Assembly: GCA_016718205.1 (NCBI GenBank)
Contig: JADKEB010000009.1
Coordinates: forward strand, 1-31,154
Origin: Saprospiraceae bacterium
Lineage (GTDB): Bacteria; Bacteroidota; Bacteroidia; Chitinophagales; Saprospiraceae
Direction: 5' to 3'
DNA: 31,154 bases
The first letter of the stretch is position 1; each line of letters starts with the position of its first letter. A program made the position numbers and the translations under genes. Below, piece after piece: positions 16,568 to 26,765 of this stretch. The notes beneath the pieces were generated by a model, which saw nothing but the letters and a program-made list of their open reading frames with translations, made no database searches and was not told the origin of the DNA.

Positions 16568-17719
16568 AATTGAACTCTATGATTTATTTGACAATAACGC
16601 AACAACAGCTACAGACCCGATTGTTGTAGAGGAAATGATTCCCTATTTTATCAAATTATGGTAATCCATCTTCTAATAGTCATTTATTTTCTTGGAAAGC
16701 GGAAGAAGCTGTTTTGTTGCAAGGAAAAGAGTGGCAAGTGTCATAAATTCCTTACCCAAAGAAATTTACTTTACTTGGAGCAACCGAAGGAAATAATATG
16801 ATTTTGAAAGGATTAAGGGTACAAGCTAACGACCATATTATAACCTCAAATATTGAGCATAAATGTGTACTTGAAAGTGCAGAATTTTGAAACGCAAAAA
16901 CAATGTTTCATATCTCACTTGGCTGTCAATATTGAAGGGCTAATGGTGGTATTGAGAAATTAAAGCCTCGATTACGGAAAGCACAAAAACTCTATCTGTA
17001 ATGTACGTGAATAATGAAATTCACATATAAACGATATTGAGCAAATAGAAGCCTTTGTCGTGAAAAGAATGTTTTATTTCACGTTGATGCTGCACAAGCT
17101 GCTGGGAAGTTGAAGATAGATGGTAAACGTAAAATTGATTTTTCTTACTTTATCCTCTCATAAATTTTATGGTACAAAAGGAATTGGGGCTGTTTACATT
17201 AGAGAGGATATCAAGCATTTGGTAGAGGACCTCTCTTTTACACGGTGGCGGACAAGAAAATAACTTTCGTAGTGGCACATTACCTTTGCCCTTGATTGGG
17301 AATTGGCAAGGCGACTGAAATATCCCATAGTATAGTTAATTCAGACGTGGAACTTAACTCGTATCAAATGGTTATCCGAAAATTTCTTAAAAACTTGACA
17401 AGTGAAATAGCTGTAAAGCTAAATGGCTCACCTATTGAAAAAAGGCAATTGGCGGGCTTAGTTTGGTATTTGAGGGCATAGACACAGGTGAACTGCAATT
17501 TTCATACCTAATGTTTGTTACAGCAGAGGTTCAGCTTGCTCATCAGGTAGTTTGAGTTATAGTTATGTACTTAAAGCCATTGGTTTAACGCCACAAGAGG
17601 CTATCGGAACTATGCGTATTTGTATAGGCAGGTTCAATACCGAAGAAGAAGTTAGTTTGGCAAGCGAAAATATCGTTTCGGCAGTCAAAAAACTAACTAA
17701 AAGTAAATTTCACTTTTAA
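16564..17719 (+). pseudogene. Cysteine desulfurase, NifS/IscS-like (multiple frameshifts)
   Basis: The family signposts appear in order although in different frames: FDNNATTATDPIVVEEMIPY, YGNPSSNSHLFSWKAEEA, LGATEGNNMILKGL, ITSNIEHKCVLESAEF, FHVDAAQAAGKLKIDGK, the PLP-lysine region SHKFYGTKGIGAVYIRE, LHGGGQENNFRSGTLPLP, and the active-site loop RGSACSSGSLSYSYVLKAIG before GTMRICIGRFNTEEE. These enzymes take sulfur from cysteine for Fe-S clusters, thio-modification or sulfur-containing products. It starts in an ATGA overlap with the methyltransferase stop. At least five shifts are needed to restore about 385 residues. Its place in an operon suggests a dedicated sulfur donor rather than the housekeeping copy. 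Confidence 0.8.
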
Positions 17720-17735
17720 AAAACCTTATATAAGT

Positions 17736-18960
17736 ATGGCATCTAATCCTATCTTTGAAATATCTCGATTTACATTTTTCTTTCAAGATTTTGGAAGTGA
17801 ATGTTTGTCAATGGCTAAATCTTGAGAAAATAACAAACGAGTTTGAGGTTCATAAAGATATTCAAGACTTATTTGCATCAAGTGGTAAATCTTCAATTCA
17901 AGAAGCTCTTCCCTTATCACATAATTTCCTTAACCTATGGAAAGAGGAATATGATAAAAAAGCATTGTGTAAAATAAAGTACACAGGTGCTGAAATATTT
18001 CTATATACATTTAATATTCTTAACAAGAACGTAATAATATTTGAAAAGAAAGTCTGTTCTGATTTGAGTGAAAAATTGAAGGCTATTAAAGAAGCCAAAA
18101 AAAGATTGTAAAAATTTTTATAGGTCTATAATTCTTCAAAAGTTACCAAATTGAAAGGTGACTATAAAAGTGATGGAGATGATTTTTATTTCATAAACAC
18201 ACCTGTTGAAGGTTTTTGAAGATAATCAATCAGATGATTTGCTAACAATTGAAAATCTTGTGAAAGATTTAACTATTGAGGAAAAAATGTATTTTTACAC
18301 ATTTAGGCTTTGAGGATAAAACTTTTCCTAATTTAGAAAATTATACTTTGGGTTTATTACAAACACTTGTGAATGAAACAACCCTTAATAGTTATTTCAC
18401 CTGTAAGAGATAAAAACAAACTTGTAATCTTTGATGACAAACTTTTTTGTAAGGTGTTACAAAAAGAATTCTGAAAACTTTAAACAATCTGTTTCATTAA
18501 GAATTGTAGTGCTTACGGTACTTTATCAGAGGGCATACTTAGAATATACTTCAAATATATTAGTAAATGTTTCAGATGATAATATTAAGAGTATTAACTC
18601 TTTTAAAACAATTCAAAAAGAATTCGGCAAATTTATCGATATTTTTTGGCGACTTGATATAAGCAACAGTTTCTATTTAAACAAATCATACAGAGTAATA
18701 GGCAAATTATGGTTATTGAACGAAAAATATGAAATTGTCAGGCAACATTTAGAAAGAAATAGTGATGTCGAAAATCAAGACAATCAAATTAAAATTTCTT
18801 TATTGCTCTCTGCAATAGGGATACTTACTCAATTAGCATTGCAAAAGATACTTATGAGCTGTTTGCAAGTTTATTTCAGTAGAGTACGCTTTGGACAGTT
18901 ATTCCAACAATTTTTGTAGTTTTTTCGGCAATCGTGTATTGGTTGTTTAAGAAAAAGTAA
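17736..18960 (+). pseudogene. Unknown protein(s) ending in a two-helix membrane segment (frameshifted)
   Basis: An ATG 16 nt after the desulfurase stop opens a frame that shifts near 17760 into a 118-codon stretch (WLNLEKITNEFEVHKDIQDL to KAIKEAKKRL), which stops at 18111. Coding sequence resumes at once in broken pieces (KGDYKSDGDDFYFINTPVEG, IVISPVRDKNKLVIFDDKLF) and ends in a longer frame with YEIVRQHLERNSDVENQDNQ, a helix ISLLLSAIGIL, then near 18868-18957 STLWTVIPTIFVVFSAIVYW-LFKKK. The 3' half recalls CorA-like or related two-helix C-termini. It is one gene of about 400 residues or two. I cannot tell which, and I do not recognise the family. Confidence 0.4.
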
Positions 18961-18965
18961 TTTTA

Positions 18966-19723
18966 ATGAAAAAAATTTCTGAATTGAATAATAACAGGTT
19001 CGCAGCTGAGGCAGGTATGCACTTATGGAAAATGATACTTGATGATGTAAGAAACGATTTAGGTAAATTATATCTTGGTGATTTACAAGCACCAGAATTT
19101 ATAATTCACTCTATTCCCCAATTAGGTTGAGTATGGATTTTGAAAAAATCAACATCGAATTATGGAAGCTTTAAAAGTGAGTTTAGAGTTGATGAATGGT
19201 AAAGTCGATGTTTTATGCCTATCGTTAATATTTATTTTATTTTTTTCAGAATAAAATAGAAACTAATAATTTCAGTTTTCAATTTGTTTCTCTTGTTGAT
19301 ACAACAAATCGAACACCTGATAAAAATAGAATAAACGAAGTAGGTTTTATTTCCATACCAAAGTTATGGACTTTTCAAGTATTTCACCATACAGAAAACT
19401 AAACTCAATCTGCAAAGTGAAATTTCTACTAATTTTGATAAAGTAGTAGAAATTGTCAATACAATTAAGAAAGAAGGTTTTGTAAATGAGTGTGGGTAGT
19501 CCGAATTTTGAAGATGTAGTAGCAATTACAAGTAGGTAATGTAGTTGTTGCTTGTACGGAACTATCTTTGATCAACCTCTCAGTCATCTTGGCGTTAATT
19601 ATATTGGACCCTATGAGTTTGTTAGCAAAAAAAATTTCTTTACTATTCACCAAAACAATAGATTTTAATATGACGATAAAGCAACATATTCAAATCACAC
19701 TTGATAAAATGTTAAAGTGTTAA
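18966..19723 (+). pseudogene. Aspartate/glutamate racemase-like protein (frameshifted)
   Basis: MKKISELNNNRFAAEAGMHL starts 6 nt after the previous stop. Later pieces in other frames read PEFIIHSIPQLGLSMDFEKI, LNGKVDVLCLS, and near the C-terminus VVVACTELSLINLS then ILDPMSLLAKKI. The V-(V/L)-(A/G)-C-T-E and (I/L)DP...LAKKI pair is the C-terminal signature of Asp/Glu/hydantoin racemases, where the cysteine is the second catalytic residue. The first catalytic cysteine region is too damaged to see. It would racemise an amino acid used by the operon. The assignment rests mostly on the C-terminal third. Confidence 0.5.
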
Positions 19724-20814
19724 AGTAAATACTTACTACCTCATTACTATTTGAAATAATTAATGAGGTTTCAGGCGAAAATATTTCGCTTGACGACTTG
19801 GTAATTACAAGTGTTGAAGAGCATTGCACCTTTCCAAATTCGTATAATACTGCAAGTAATATATTGACGATTGGAAAAGGATTTGCAAATTATTCTACTA
19901 ACAAAAGAAAATATTTTATTGTGCTTTCGGGTTCTCTTGTTCCATTGGACAATGCTGATTATCCAAGAGGTTTCTTTTATAATCGTACTTTGTCGCAGAT
20001 AGATAAAATTCCTTTGTGGGAAAATAAGGTTTGCAAAATCTTTTCCCTTTAATCCAACCAAATGTAGCAGAGGATAGATTACCACAGAAAAATTTTAATT
20101 ATAATCAATCAAAATACGTACATTATATTTGCGATTTTTGCGTGATAATCAAAAGCCTTACTTCCAACAAATTTGTCAAATTAATAGGAAATTATACAAT
20201 GAACTTGTAAGCGAAAGTGAATATTCCCCTAAAATAATCTTTTTATCTCTTGAAGATATTGCACCAAATTCCTCAATTTGCTTATAGAAAAAGAGGATAT
20301 TGTAATAGAAAATTTTATTTTCAATAATTATACTAAAACATACAATTATTTATTCGATGTGCCAACTTGTTGGAACAATGATAAAGGTAGTTTTTTGTTT
20401 TGGTACGAACAAGATAAAAAACTATTTCCTTTAAAATTTCAGGAGAGTTTTTTTTCAAACGAATTAATAAAAATAAACCTTACGAAACAGGAAATATTGA
20501 CACAATTAAAGATAAACAAACTATATCCTTCTGTTTTTGTAAGTTTATTGCCAACGAATATCATAACTAACTTACCTACTTTGGGTGGTAAAAGGCAAGG
20601 AGTATATCTAAAAGAATGATTGATTACTTTAATGAGTATAATATTCAAGAAACTTCGCACCATATAAATAACGTAAATTGGGGTATTCACCCAAGTATTG
20701 GCAAAATATCTTAATTCAGAATTGGAGGAAGTTAGTGGTATTTATTTGATAAGCAATCCACCTTCTCAACATCAATACGAAAACTATATTTCATATGAAA
20801 AGATATTATGCTAA
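19709..20814 (+). pseudogene. Unknown protein (frameshifted), between racemase and AONS-like genes
   Basis: An ATG at 19709 overlaps the racemase stop. The readable pieces are LLFEIINEVSGENISLDDLV, then HCTFPNSYNTASNILTIGKG, SGSLVPLDNADYPRGFFYNR, a long frame at 20278-20619 (YLFDVPTCWNNDKGSFLFWY, LPTNIITNLPTLGGKRQGVY), and HINNVNWGIHPSILAKYLNS in two frames, to the TAA at 20812-20814. The intact product would be about 365 residues. I know no family for it. It is soluble, has no signal peptide, and its end overlaps the next ATG (20808), so it belongs to the operon. Confidence 0.45.
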
Positions 20815-21873
20815 CATTTTCCGAAGATATAATTAGCCGTAGTTTGGAGCACGAGGAAAAGAATACCTATTCTTTTCAGGAACATCTTATTTGGGCTTAT
20901 CAAGTAATGAGGAGTTTCATAAAATACTAAAAGAAGGCATTGATAAATTTGGCTCAAATCACCCAATGTCAAGAATTTCAAATGTTCGTTTTGAAATTTA
21001 TCACCAATTTGAAAAAAACAATTTGCTACTGATTTTTAGCAGAAGATTGCATAAGTCTTTCTTCAGGATTTTAGCAGGTAAGTTATTAATTGAGTATTTT
21101 ACATCTTTGAAATACAATATATTTATATCGCCAGAAGCTCATCCTGCACTTTGGTCGGGCTTGGTCATTAGTACAAATAATATATCTCATAATACTTGGA
21201 TTGAACAAATTATTACTAAATTAAATCTTAATGAAGGAAGAAATAATGTAATTTTTGCAAATTCATTAAACTCGTTATGGCGAAGTTTATGATTTTGATT
21301 GGATAGATAAAATTAAACATAAAATTAACATTACTTTGGTAATTGACGACAGTCGGCATTAGAGTATGGCACAAATGGCAAAGGAGTTATTGAAAACGTA
21401 GAAAAATATGTATCTATGAAAAATATTAACTTTCTAATAACTGCATCATTAGGAAAAGCATTAGGAATAACAGGAGGTATTATTTTAGGTAAGGTTGCAA
21501 TAATTTCAGAACTAAGAAAATCAACTTATTATACATCAAGTTCGCCAATAATTCCAGCCTATCTGTATGCTTATCTGAATGCTTACAATTTGAGAAATAA
21601 ATTATTTAAAATTACGTTTTAATATTAATTATTTCAACATAAATATCGGAAAACGATAACTTTCAAGTAAATAAAATTCTTTCCAGTTGTAACTTTTGAA
21701 AATGATTTTATAGGAAAATTAGCTTATCAAGAAAATATAATTTTATCTTCATTTCCTTATCCATTCAAAATAGCCCACTAATTACAAGATTAGTTATAAA
21801 CTCAGCACATAACACAACAGATTTAGATTTATTATCTAATTTTTTCAAAAGCCACCTTTCAATAAATAAATAG
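20808..21873 (+). pseudogene. PLP-dependent alpha-oxoamine synthase-like enzyme (AONS/KBL family, frameshifted)
   Basis: The reconstructed product of about 355 residues reads YSFSGTSYLGLSSNEEFHK, FGSNHPMSRISN, then NITLVIDDSRHYGTNGKG (position of the usual DExHS loop), and ITASLGKALGITGGIILG, where the lysine of GKALG matches the Schiff-base lysine of 8-amino-7-oxononanoate synthase relatives. The C-terminus is SPLITRLVINSAHNTTDLDL. Family enzymes condense an amino acid with an acyl-CoA or acyl-ACP. DDSRH in place of DEAHS is unusual. At least three frameshifts are needed. It overlaps the previous gene by 7 nt and ends 8 nt before the symporter gene. Confidence 0.6.
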
Positions 21874-21880
21874 AATTGTT

Positions 21881-23269
21881 ATGAATTTAACATTAATTAT
21901 CGTCATTATATATGTTTCTATTTTACTTTTTGTTGGTTTCTTTATCAAAAAATCCATAAAGAATATAGATGATTATGTATTAGGTGGTCGAAATATTTCT
22001 TGGTTTTTGATTACTGCATCATTAGCAGCTAATGATATTGGTGCAGGTGCATCAATTGGGATTGTGCAAGATGCGGCTCAAAATAATTCATTCCAAAGTG
22101 TTTGGTATGTTTGGTTAATGATACCAAGTTAGTTTTTTGGCTTTTTATTGCACCATATTAGAAGAACTAACGCAAGAACGGTTCCAGAATATATCGGTAA
22201 GAAATACGATAACTTAGCAAAATACTTATCTTCACTTTTCTTAGTTATACCAAATATTGGGATTATTGCAATAAACCTAACTGCATCTGCATCTATAATA
22301 CAAATACTCATTTCATCATCATTTGTTACTGCCTTAATAATTGCAACAACAGTAACATTAATTTATTCATATTTAGGCGGACTTTGGGCTGATGTAATAA
22401 CAGATTTTATACAAATATTTACAATAGTTTTTGGTTTGGCAATAATACTTTTTATTCTTTTCATATCATATCCGATTATTGATTTTAAAATAACACCTTT
22501 TTTAAAAGTAGATGACATTTCTATATCTAAAAACATATCACTTATTGTACTTTACACTACAAATTTTATAGTCGGATTATCCACATCAACAAGAATTTTA
22601 GCTTCTAAAAATGAAGCAAGTGCTAAAAAGGGTATTCTATATTGTATTCCATTGTACTTAATTTACGGTGTAGTCCCTGTTTTAATAGGCTTATACTTAG
22701 GCAAGTATGGAGTAAAGTCTTACGAGTTAAGCACAATATTTAATTTTTTCCTGAATAATTTTCCATTTTATATTTCTTCATTACTTTTCATTGGAATAAT
22801 ATCGGCATCATTATCAACAGTTGATACTTTACTTTATCTTGTTCTACGGTAATCTTCAATGATTTAATTGAACCATTAAATAGCAAAGTTTCCAAATTGT
22901 CAGAAAAAATAAGTTACTATCAATTAGGGTTATTATTAGTTTTATAGCTTTATTAGCAACAGTTGTTTCATTATTGGTTTTAGTAGTGTTATAAATTTTT
23001 TGGTTGGGCTACTAATTACTCAAAGTATTGTAGTTTTTTCACCATTTGTATTTGCAATGTTCAGAAATATATCAGATGCGAAAAGTGGTTTTGTTTCAAT
23101 GTGCATTTCTCTCTTAACTTATTTGGTACTAAATTTAATCCATTTTGGAAAAATTCAAGATACGTTAATCTTAATACCTTGTCTTGTAATAAGTATGACG
23201 TACCTGACGATGAAAAATAACAACATCTGCAACATTGCATTGAAAAGCGGGGCAGAAGTGCTAATTTAA
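21881..23269 (+). pseudogene. Sodium:solute symporter (SSS family), interrupted
   Basis: The N-terminus IYVSILLFVGFFIKKSIKNI, then DDYVLGGRNISWFLITASLA and ANDIGAGASIGIVQDA, is characteristic of SSS transporters (helices 1-2 with the Na+ site). A TAG at 22130-22132 breaks the frame without shifting it: the same frame goes on with FFGFLLHHIRRTNARTVPEY to 22852. Two or more shifts follow before a last frame (23000-23269). About 10 helices are visible. It would import a substrate or export the operon's product with sodium. The last codons read into element S4, so the native C-terminus may have been replaced. Confidence 0.75.
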
Positions 23270-23356
23270 GCATTTGTGCTTTCTATAAACAGAAGTGCTA
23301 AATTCAACATTTGTGCTTTTAAGCCCCGCCTTCGCCAATGCTTTTCCGTTGTGAGC
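23229..23356 (+). repeat. S4: long attC-like hairpin with internal duplication
   Basis: CAACA (23230-23234) opens it. The arms GCATTG (23237-23242) and CAATGC (23336-23341), plus GCGGGGC (23247-23253) and GCCCCGC (23323-23329), pair. It closes with CCGTTGTGAG (CGTT at 23347-23350). The centre is a near-duplicate pair of about 30 nt, each beginning AGAAGTGCTAA and ending TTTGTGCTTT, starting at about 23254 and 23291. It separates the broken operon from the membrane protein pair. Confidence 0.65.
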
Positions 23357-23435
23357 AATTTTGTGAGCGTATTACGGGAAACCGTAATGAATAAATAAAT
23401 AAATGTTATTTCTTTGCATTTATAAAATTTTAAGA

Positions 23436-23879
23436 ATGAAAAAAATATTATTAATCTGTCATTTATTTACTCTAATATTTGGAGGTTTAATTTATGTTTC
23501 ATTTCGTTCATATAATCTTAAAATGTTTCGTTGGTTTGAATTTATTGGCATTGATGATTTAATAAATTCTATGAGAAAGATTACAATGAATTACAATGTT
23601 TTATTTCCAAATTGGTTCTTATATTCATTACCAGATGGACTTTGGATTTTTTCATACACTTGTCTAATGTTTTACATATGGAATAATAAAGTAACTTTAA
23701 AAAATATATTTTGGATTTTCATTATTCCAACTTCTGCAATAATTTCAGAATTAGGTCAAATGACAAAATACATTAATGGAACATTTGACATTTTAGATTT
23801 AGCATTTTATTTTTTTGGCTTATTATTGCCATTTATACTATTCAAACATTCATTTAATTTTAAAACTCAAAACTTATGA
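23436..23879 (+). CDS. Four-helix membrane protein (VanZ-like appearance)
   Basis: I start at MKKILLICHLFTLIFGGLIY (23436), not at the upstream ATG (23403), because the hydrophobic first helix begins there. The 147 residues hold about four helices, with conserved-looking FPNWFLYSLPDGLWIFSYTC between helices 1 and 2, and ISELGQMTKYINGTFDILDL before the last. The E-x-x-Q...G-T-F-D-x-x-D pattern before a final helix is typical of small VanZ-like proteins, whose role is mostly unknown. It shares an ATGA with the next gene. The pair lies between S4 and S5. Confidence 0.65.
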   Translation: MKKILLICHLFTLIFGGLIYVSFRSYNLKMFRWFEFIGIDDLINSMRKITMNYNVLFPNWFLYSLPDGLWIFSYTCLMFYIWNNKVTLKNIFWIFIIPTSAIISELGQMTKYINGTFDILDLAFYFFGLLLPFILFKHSFNFKTQNL

Positions 23880-24504
23880 AAAAAAATGTTCAACAAATTA
23901 TCTCAATTTTTACACTTGCCTTTTTTGTTTTTATCGCTTTTGGTAGTGAAGACGATGAAAACATAACAACAAGAAACTCTTGAGAATACTCAAGAAATAA
24001 AAGAAGATAATTTAACTCAAGCTCAAAAAGATAGTATTGAATTAGTAAAAACTAAAATAGAGAAAAGGAGAAAAAGAACTAAAAAGTTTTAAGAAAAACG
24101 AAGATGAATTTGAAGGAAGTGCTTTTTATAGAGATCCGAGAACACCATATTATTCTAATGTCAATTTTATATATCCATATATTGGTAAAAAAGAAAATCA
24201 ATATTGGTTGAGATTAAAATTTCAATATACTTCTGATGATTGGTTATTTATTGAAAGAGCAATTTTAATGATTGATGGTGAAAAATATACTGTTACAGGT
24301 AATTGGGAAAGAGATAATAATTCTGACATTTGGGAATGGTTAGATTTATCTGTTGAAGAAAATGAATTATTAATTTTAGAAAAGCTTGTAAATTCAAAAG
24401 ATGCAAAAGTAAGATATGAAGGTAGACAATATCATAATGATAGAACAATTTCTTCAAAAGAGAAAAGTATAATTAAAAAAACGCTTGAAATATACAACAA
24501 TTAA
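23877..24504 (+). pseudogene. Secreted or lipid-anchored protein of unknown function (two frameshifts)
   Basis: MKKNVQQIISIFTLAFFVFI starts in an ATGA overlap with the membrane protein and gives a signal or anchor helix. A shift near 23970 leads to a Glu/Lys-rich linker (TQEIKEDNLTQAQKDSIELV), and a second near 24070 leads to the conserved-looking part (GSAFYRDPRTPYYSNVNFIY, WLRLKFQYTSDDWLFIERAI, DIWEWLDLSVEENELLILEK). The intact protein would be about 208 residues. The beta-rich C-terminal domain resembles small periplasmic substrate-free domains, but I know no name for it. The stop lies 15 nt before the CAACA of S5. Confidence 0.55.
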
Positions 24505-24514
24505 AATAAAAACT

Positions 24515-24650
24515 GCTCACAACAGCAGTTTGCAAAAATGTGGGTTTTGGGCTTAATTTAAAGTTGGTTTTGTACTTGCAAAGTTCAGTGTTTAACCGAA
24601 AGTTTAGGCTTCCTTAATCCGCCACATCGCCAAGCTGCAAAACGTTATGC
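24515..24650 (+). repeat. S5: long attC-like hairpin element
   Basis: CAACA (24520-24524) opens it. The arms GCAGTTTGC (24525-24533) and GCCAAGCTGC (24629-24638), plus ATGTGG (24539-24544) and CCACAT (24622-24627), pair. It closes with AAAACGTTATGC (CGTT at 24643-24646). The terminal stem is nearly the same sequence as in S6, whereas the central 75 nt differ. Confidence 0.7.
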
Positions 24651-24678
24651 CTCACCCTAAAAGACGACAGTACTAAAA

Positions 24679-24798
24679 ATGAACAGACGAATGAAGAACA
24701 AAATTTTGAAACCAACAACTAACAAAAAGAGACATTGTGTTAATTATGACACAGAAATTCAGATATTTGAAACCGCAAAACAATTAACAATTAAATAA
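24679..24798 (+). CDS. Short basic ORF upstream of the GTPase operon
   Basis: A 39-codon frame (MNRRMKNKILKPTTNKKRH and on, ending ETAKQLTIK) sits between S5 and the membrane protein gene, 11 nt before it. It is basic and unrelated to anything I know. It may be leader sequence and not a gene. Confidence 0.2.
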   Translation: MNRRMKNKILKPTTNKKRHCVNYDTEIQIFETAKQLTIK

Positions 24799-24809
24799 AT
24801 AACAGAAAA

Positions 24810-25838
24810 ATGAAGAAACAATTATTTACAGTAACGGACCTATTTTTGGCATTCCTTGCTGTGCTACTTATTAGTGTCAGCTTTTACCAAACTTGGTTAG
24901 GCTTAGACCAAATTTTTGGAGGAAGTTCAGTCATTATAGCTTTAGTGCTGTCTTTAATTCTCCTTTTTTTACTTTGGCAAATTAGACTAAATCGTTTAAA
25001 AGGAAATTCAACAACTGGTTTAAATTGGATATATTTCTTCGTTGCCGATTTTTGCTTTGTCGCCAATTTCAATGCCTTATATACAAGGTTTATGAGAACA
25101 GACATATACACGACTGAATTAAGAGACATAAATGAGAAATTTAATGAACTTGAAACAGATGTTGAAGCAAAACTAAATTATTCCGTAGCAGACCAAAAAA
25201 CACGTCAAGCAATACGAAGTGAAATAAACTTACTAAAAATTCAAATTACAGACCCCAAAAATACAGGCATTGGTGTAGAAGCAAGACAAATAATAGGAAG
25301 AATAGAAAAGCTAATTGGCAAAAAGATTACACCACTCACACCAATTAATCAAACTCCATCAGGTTATCAAGATTTAGCTGACAGAATGGAAGAGCAAATT
25401 GTGGAGATGGTTTACAACTTGTCGCCCGAAGAAAAGAACTTAATGACCGACATTAATAATGCAGTTCTTAAATGGAATAAAGATATACAAAGTCTTTTAC
25501 TTCTTTCTCAAAATGAAATTGACGATATGGCTCAAGGGCAAATAGATAAAGCATTGACCGAATACAATAAGTTAGGGAATCGAGCAACTACTATTTTAGG
25601 AGCAGACAAATTTACATTTACGCCAAGTCTGTCAAAAACCCAAGAAGTTGGTAAAATTGGATATGCTTTTGACCACGCAATAAAACATTTTGGAATGTTT
25701 GCGTTTGTGGTTTTAGCAGGTTGTATTTTGCTTGATTTTGGGATTTTAATTATCATTTTATTGATGCCAGCCGACCCAAGAAATATGAGCAATGGAAGTG
25801 TAATTACAAATAAACGTACTGGTAAAACAATAATTTAA
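24810..25838 (+). CDS. Membrane protein with large coiled-coil domain, first gene of the GTPase operon
   Basis: This 342-residue protein has three N-terminal membrane helices (about 9-27, 38-57, 71-90), a long helical domain (about 95-285) with coiled-coil character (DINEKFNELETDVEAKLNY), and a fourth helix (about 293-320) followed by a short polar tail. The four-helix topology puts both ends on one side. I know no family. Similar membrane/helical proteins often sit beside GTPases in conflict-type operons and could be sensor or pore. The next gene starts 3 nt after its stop. It is intact, unlike most neighbours. Confidence 0.7.
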   Translation: MKKQLFTVTDLFLAFLAVLLISVSFYQTWLGLDQIFGGSSVIIALVLSLILLFLLWQIRLNRLKGNSTTGLNWIYFFVADFCFVANFNALYTRFMRTDIYTTELRDINEKFNELETDVEAKLNYSVADQKTRQAIRSEINLLKIQITDPKNTGIGVEARQIIGRIEKLIGKKITPLTPINQTPSGYQDLADRMEEQIVEMVYNLSPEEKNLMTDINNAVLKWNKDIQSLLLLSQNEIDDMAQGQIDKALTEYNKLGNRATTILGADKFTFTPSLSKTQEVGKIGYAFDHAIKHFGMFAFVVLAGCILLDFGILIIILLMPADPRNMSNGSVITNKRTGKTII

Positions 25839-25840
25839 TT

Positions 25841-26760
25841 ATGGAATTAGAAAATGAACCTTTAAAACCCTTATCTTTTGACGGTAATAGCGAATTAAAA
25901 CCATTATCTTTTGAATCAAAAAATGATTCAATTAATGATGATTTTGTTCCTATTTCAAAAGGTAATTCTGCCGAAATCAAAAATAAAGACAGTAATTTTG
26001 TGTTTTTTTTTCGGAACAGCATCATCTGGAAAATCAGTTATTTTAGCAACAATGCTATATTATTTACGTTCACAAGCCGGTGTAATTAGACCTAAAATAG
26101 GCACTCCTAATACTGCCGAAGCAGAAATATTATTATATGATTTTTTTGAAAATATAAGTAAAGGGATATTACCAGATAGTACTGTAAAAGATAAGGTTAC
26201 TCGATTGGATTTAGTATTTGAACCTAACAATAAGTCAAAAAATAAATCCTATAAACCTAACGTTTTTAGAAACATCAGGAGAGAACCATAATGAAATAAA
26301 GCGAGGTGGTAATTATCACAGCAGTATAGAAACCTATTTAACTGCAAATTTACCACTAACTTTTATTATCGTTACAAGTTATGAAAATGCACACAAGGAC
26401 GATATATTAATTAATACTTTCCTAAATAAACTTGAAAGGTATGAGAAAAGGTTAAAATCAGTAAATATTATTCTTGTAATATCAAAATGGGATAAATCTG
26501 GAAGTACAAATATTGAGGATACAACAGAATTAGAAAATTTTATAAGCGAAAGACTTCCTATGGCATCTACGGCAATGGACACCTATGGTTTAGCGAAAAC
26601 ATTCTACACCATAGGAGAGTTGAACGAAGACACAAATAGGGTTACATTGCTTAATTTAGATAGAGCACAAAAACTTTCAAAATGGTTATATGAAAGTATT
26701 GCAGGTTATCCATTGGATTATGAAGGAACATTTTGGGAACGCATAAAATTTAGTTTTTGA
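25841..26760 (+). pseudogene. P-loop GTPase, resembling double-GTPase (DO-GTPase)-type NTPases (two frameshifts)
   Basis: After an acidic N-terminus with a repeated L(K)PLSF motif (EPLKPLSFDGNSELKPLSFE), the protein has Walker A GTASSGKS (coded at about 26013-26036), then LTFLETSGENHNEI, where a Walker B/switch II DxxG is expected, and VISKWDKSG as the base-specificity motif (NKxD-like). The order and spacing fit a TRAFAC-type GTPase of about 305 residues. The first shift is a T9 run at 26003-26011 that should be T8. The second is near 26265. Homopolymer error or slippage is likely. The following GAP1-like gene supports the reading as a GTPase-centred conflict module. The nucleotide preference is inferred. 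Confidence 0.65.
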
Positions 26761-26765
26761 AAATA

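Noticed and set aside
17736..18111. RelE/HigB-type toxin
   Set aside because: The C-terminal KAIKEAKKRL resembles HigB-family ends, but coding sequence goes on directly after it and no antitoxin gene is adjacent. A larger broken gene is equally likely.
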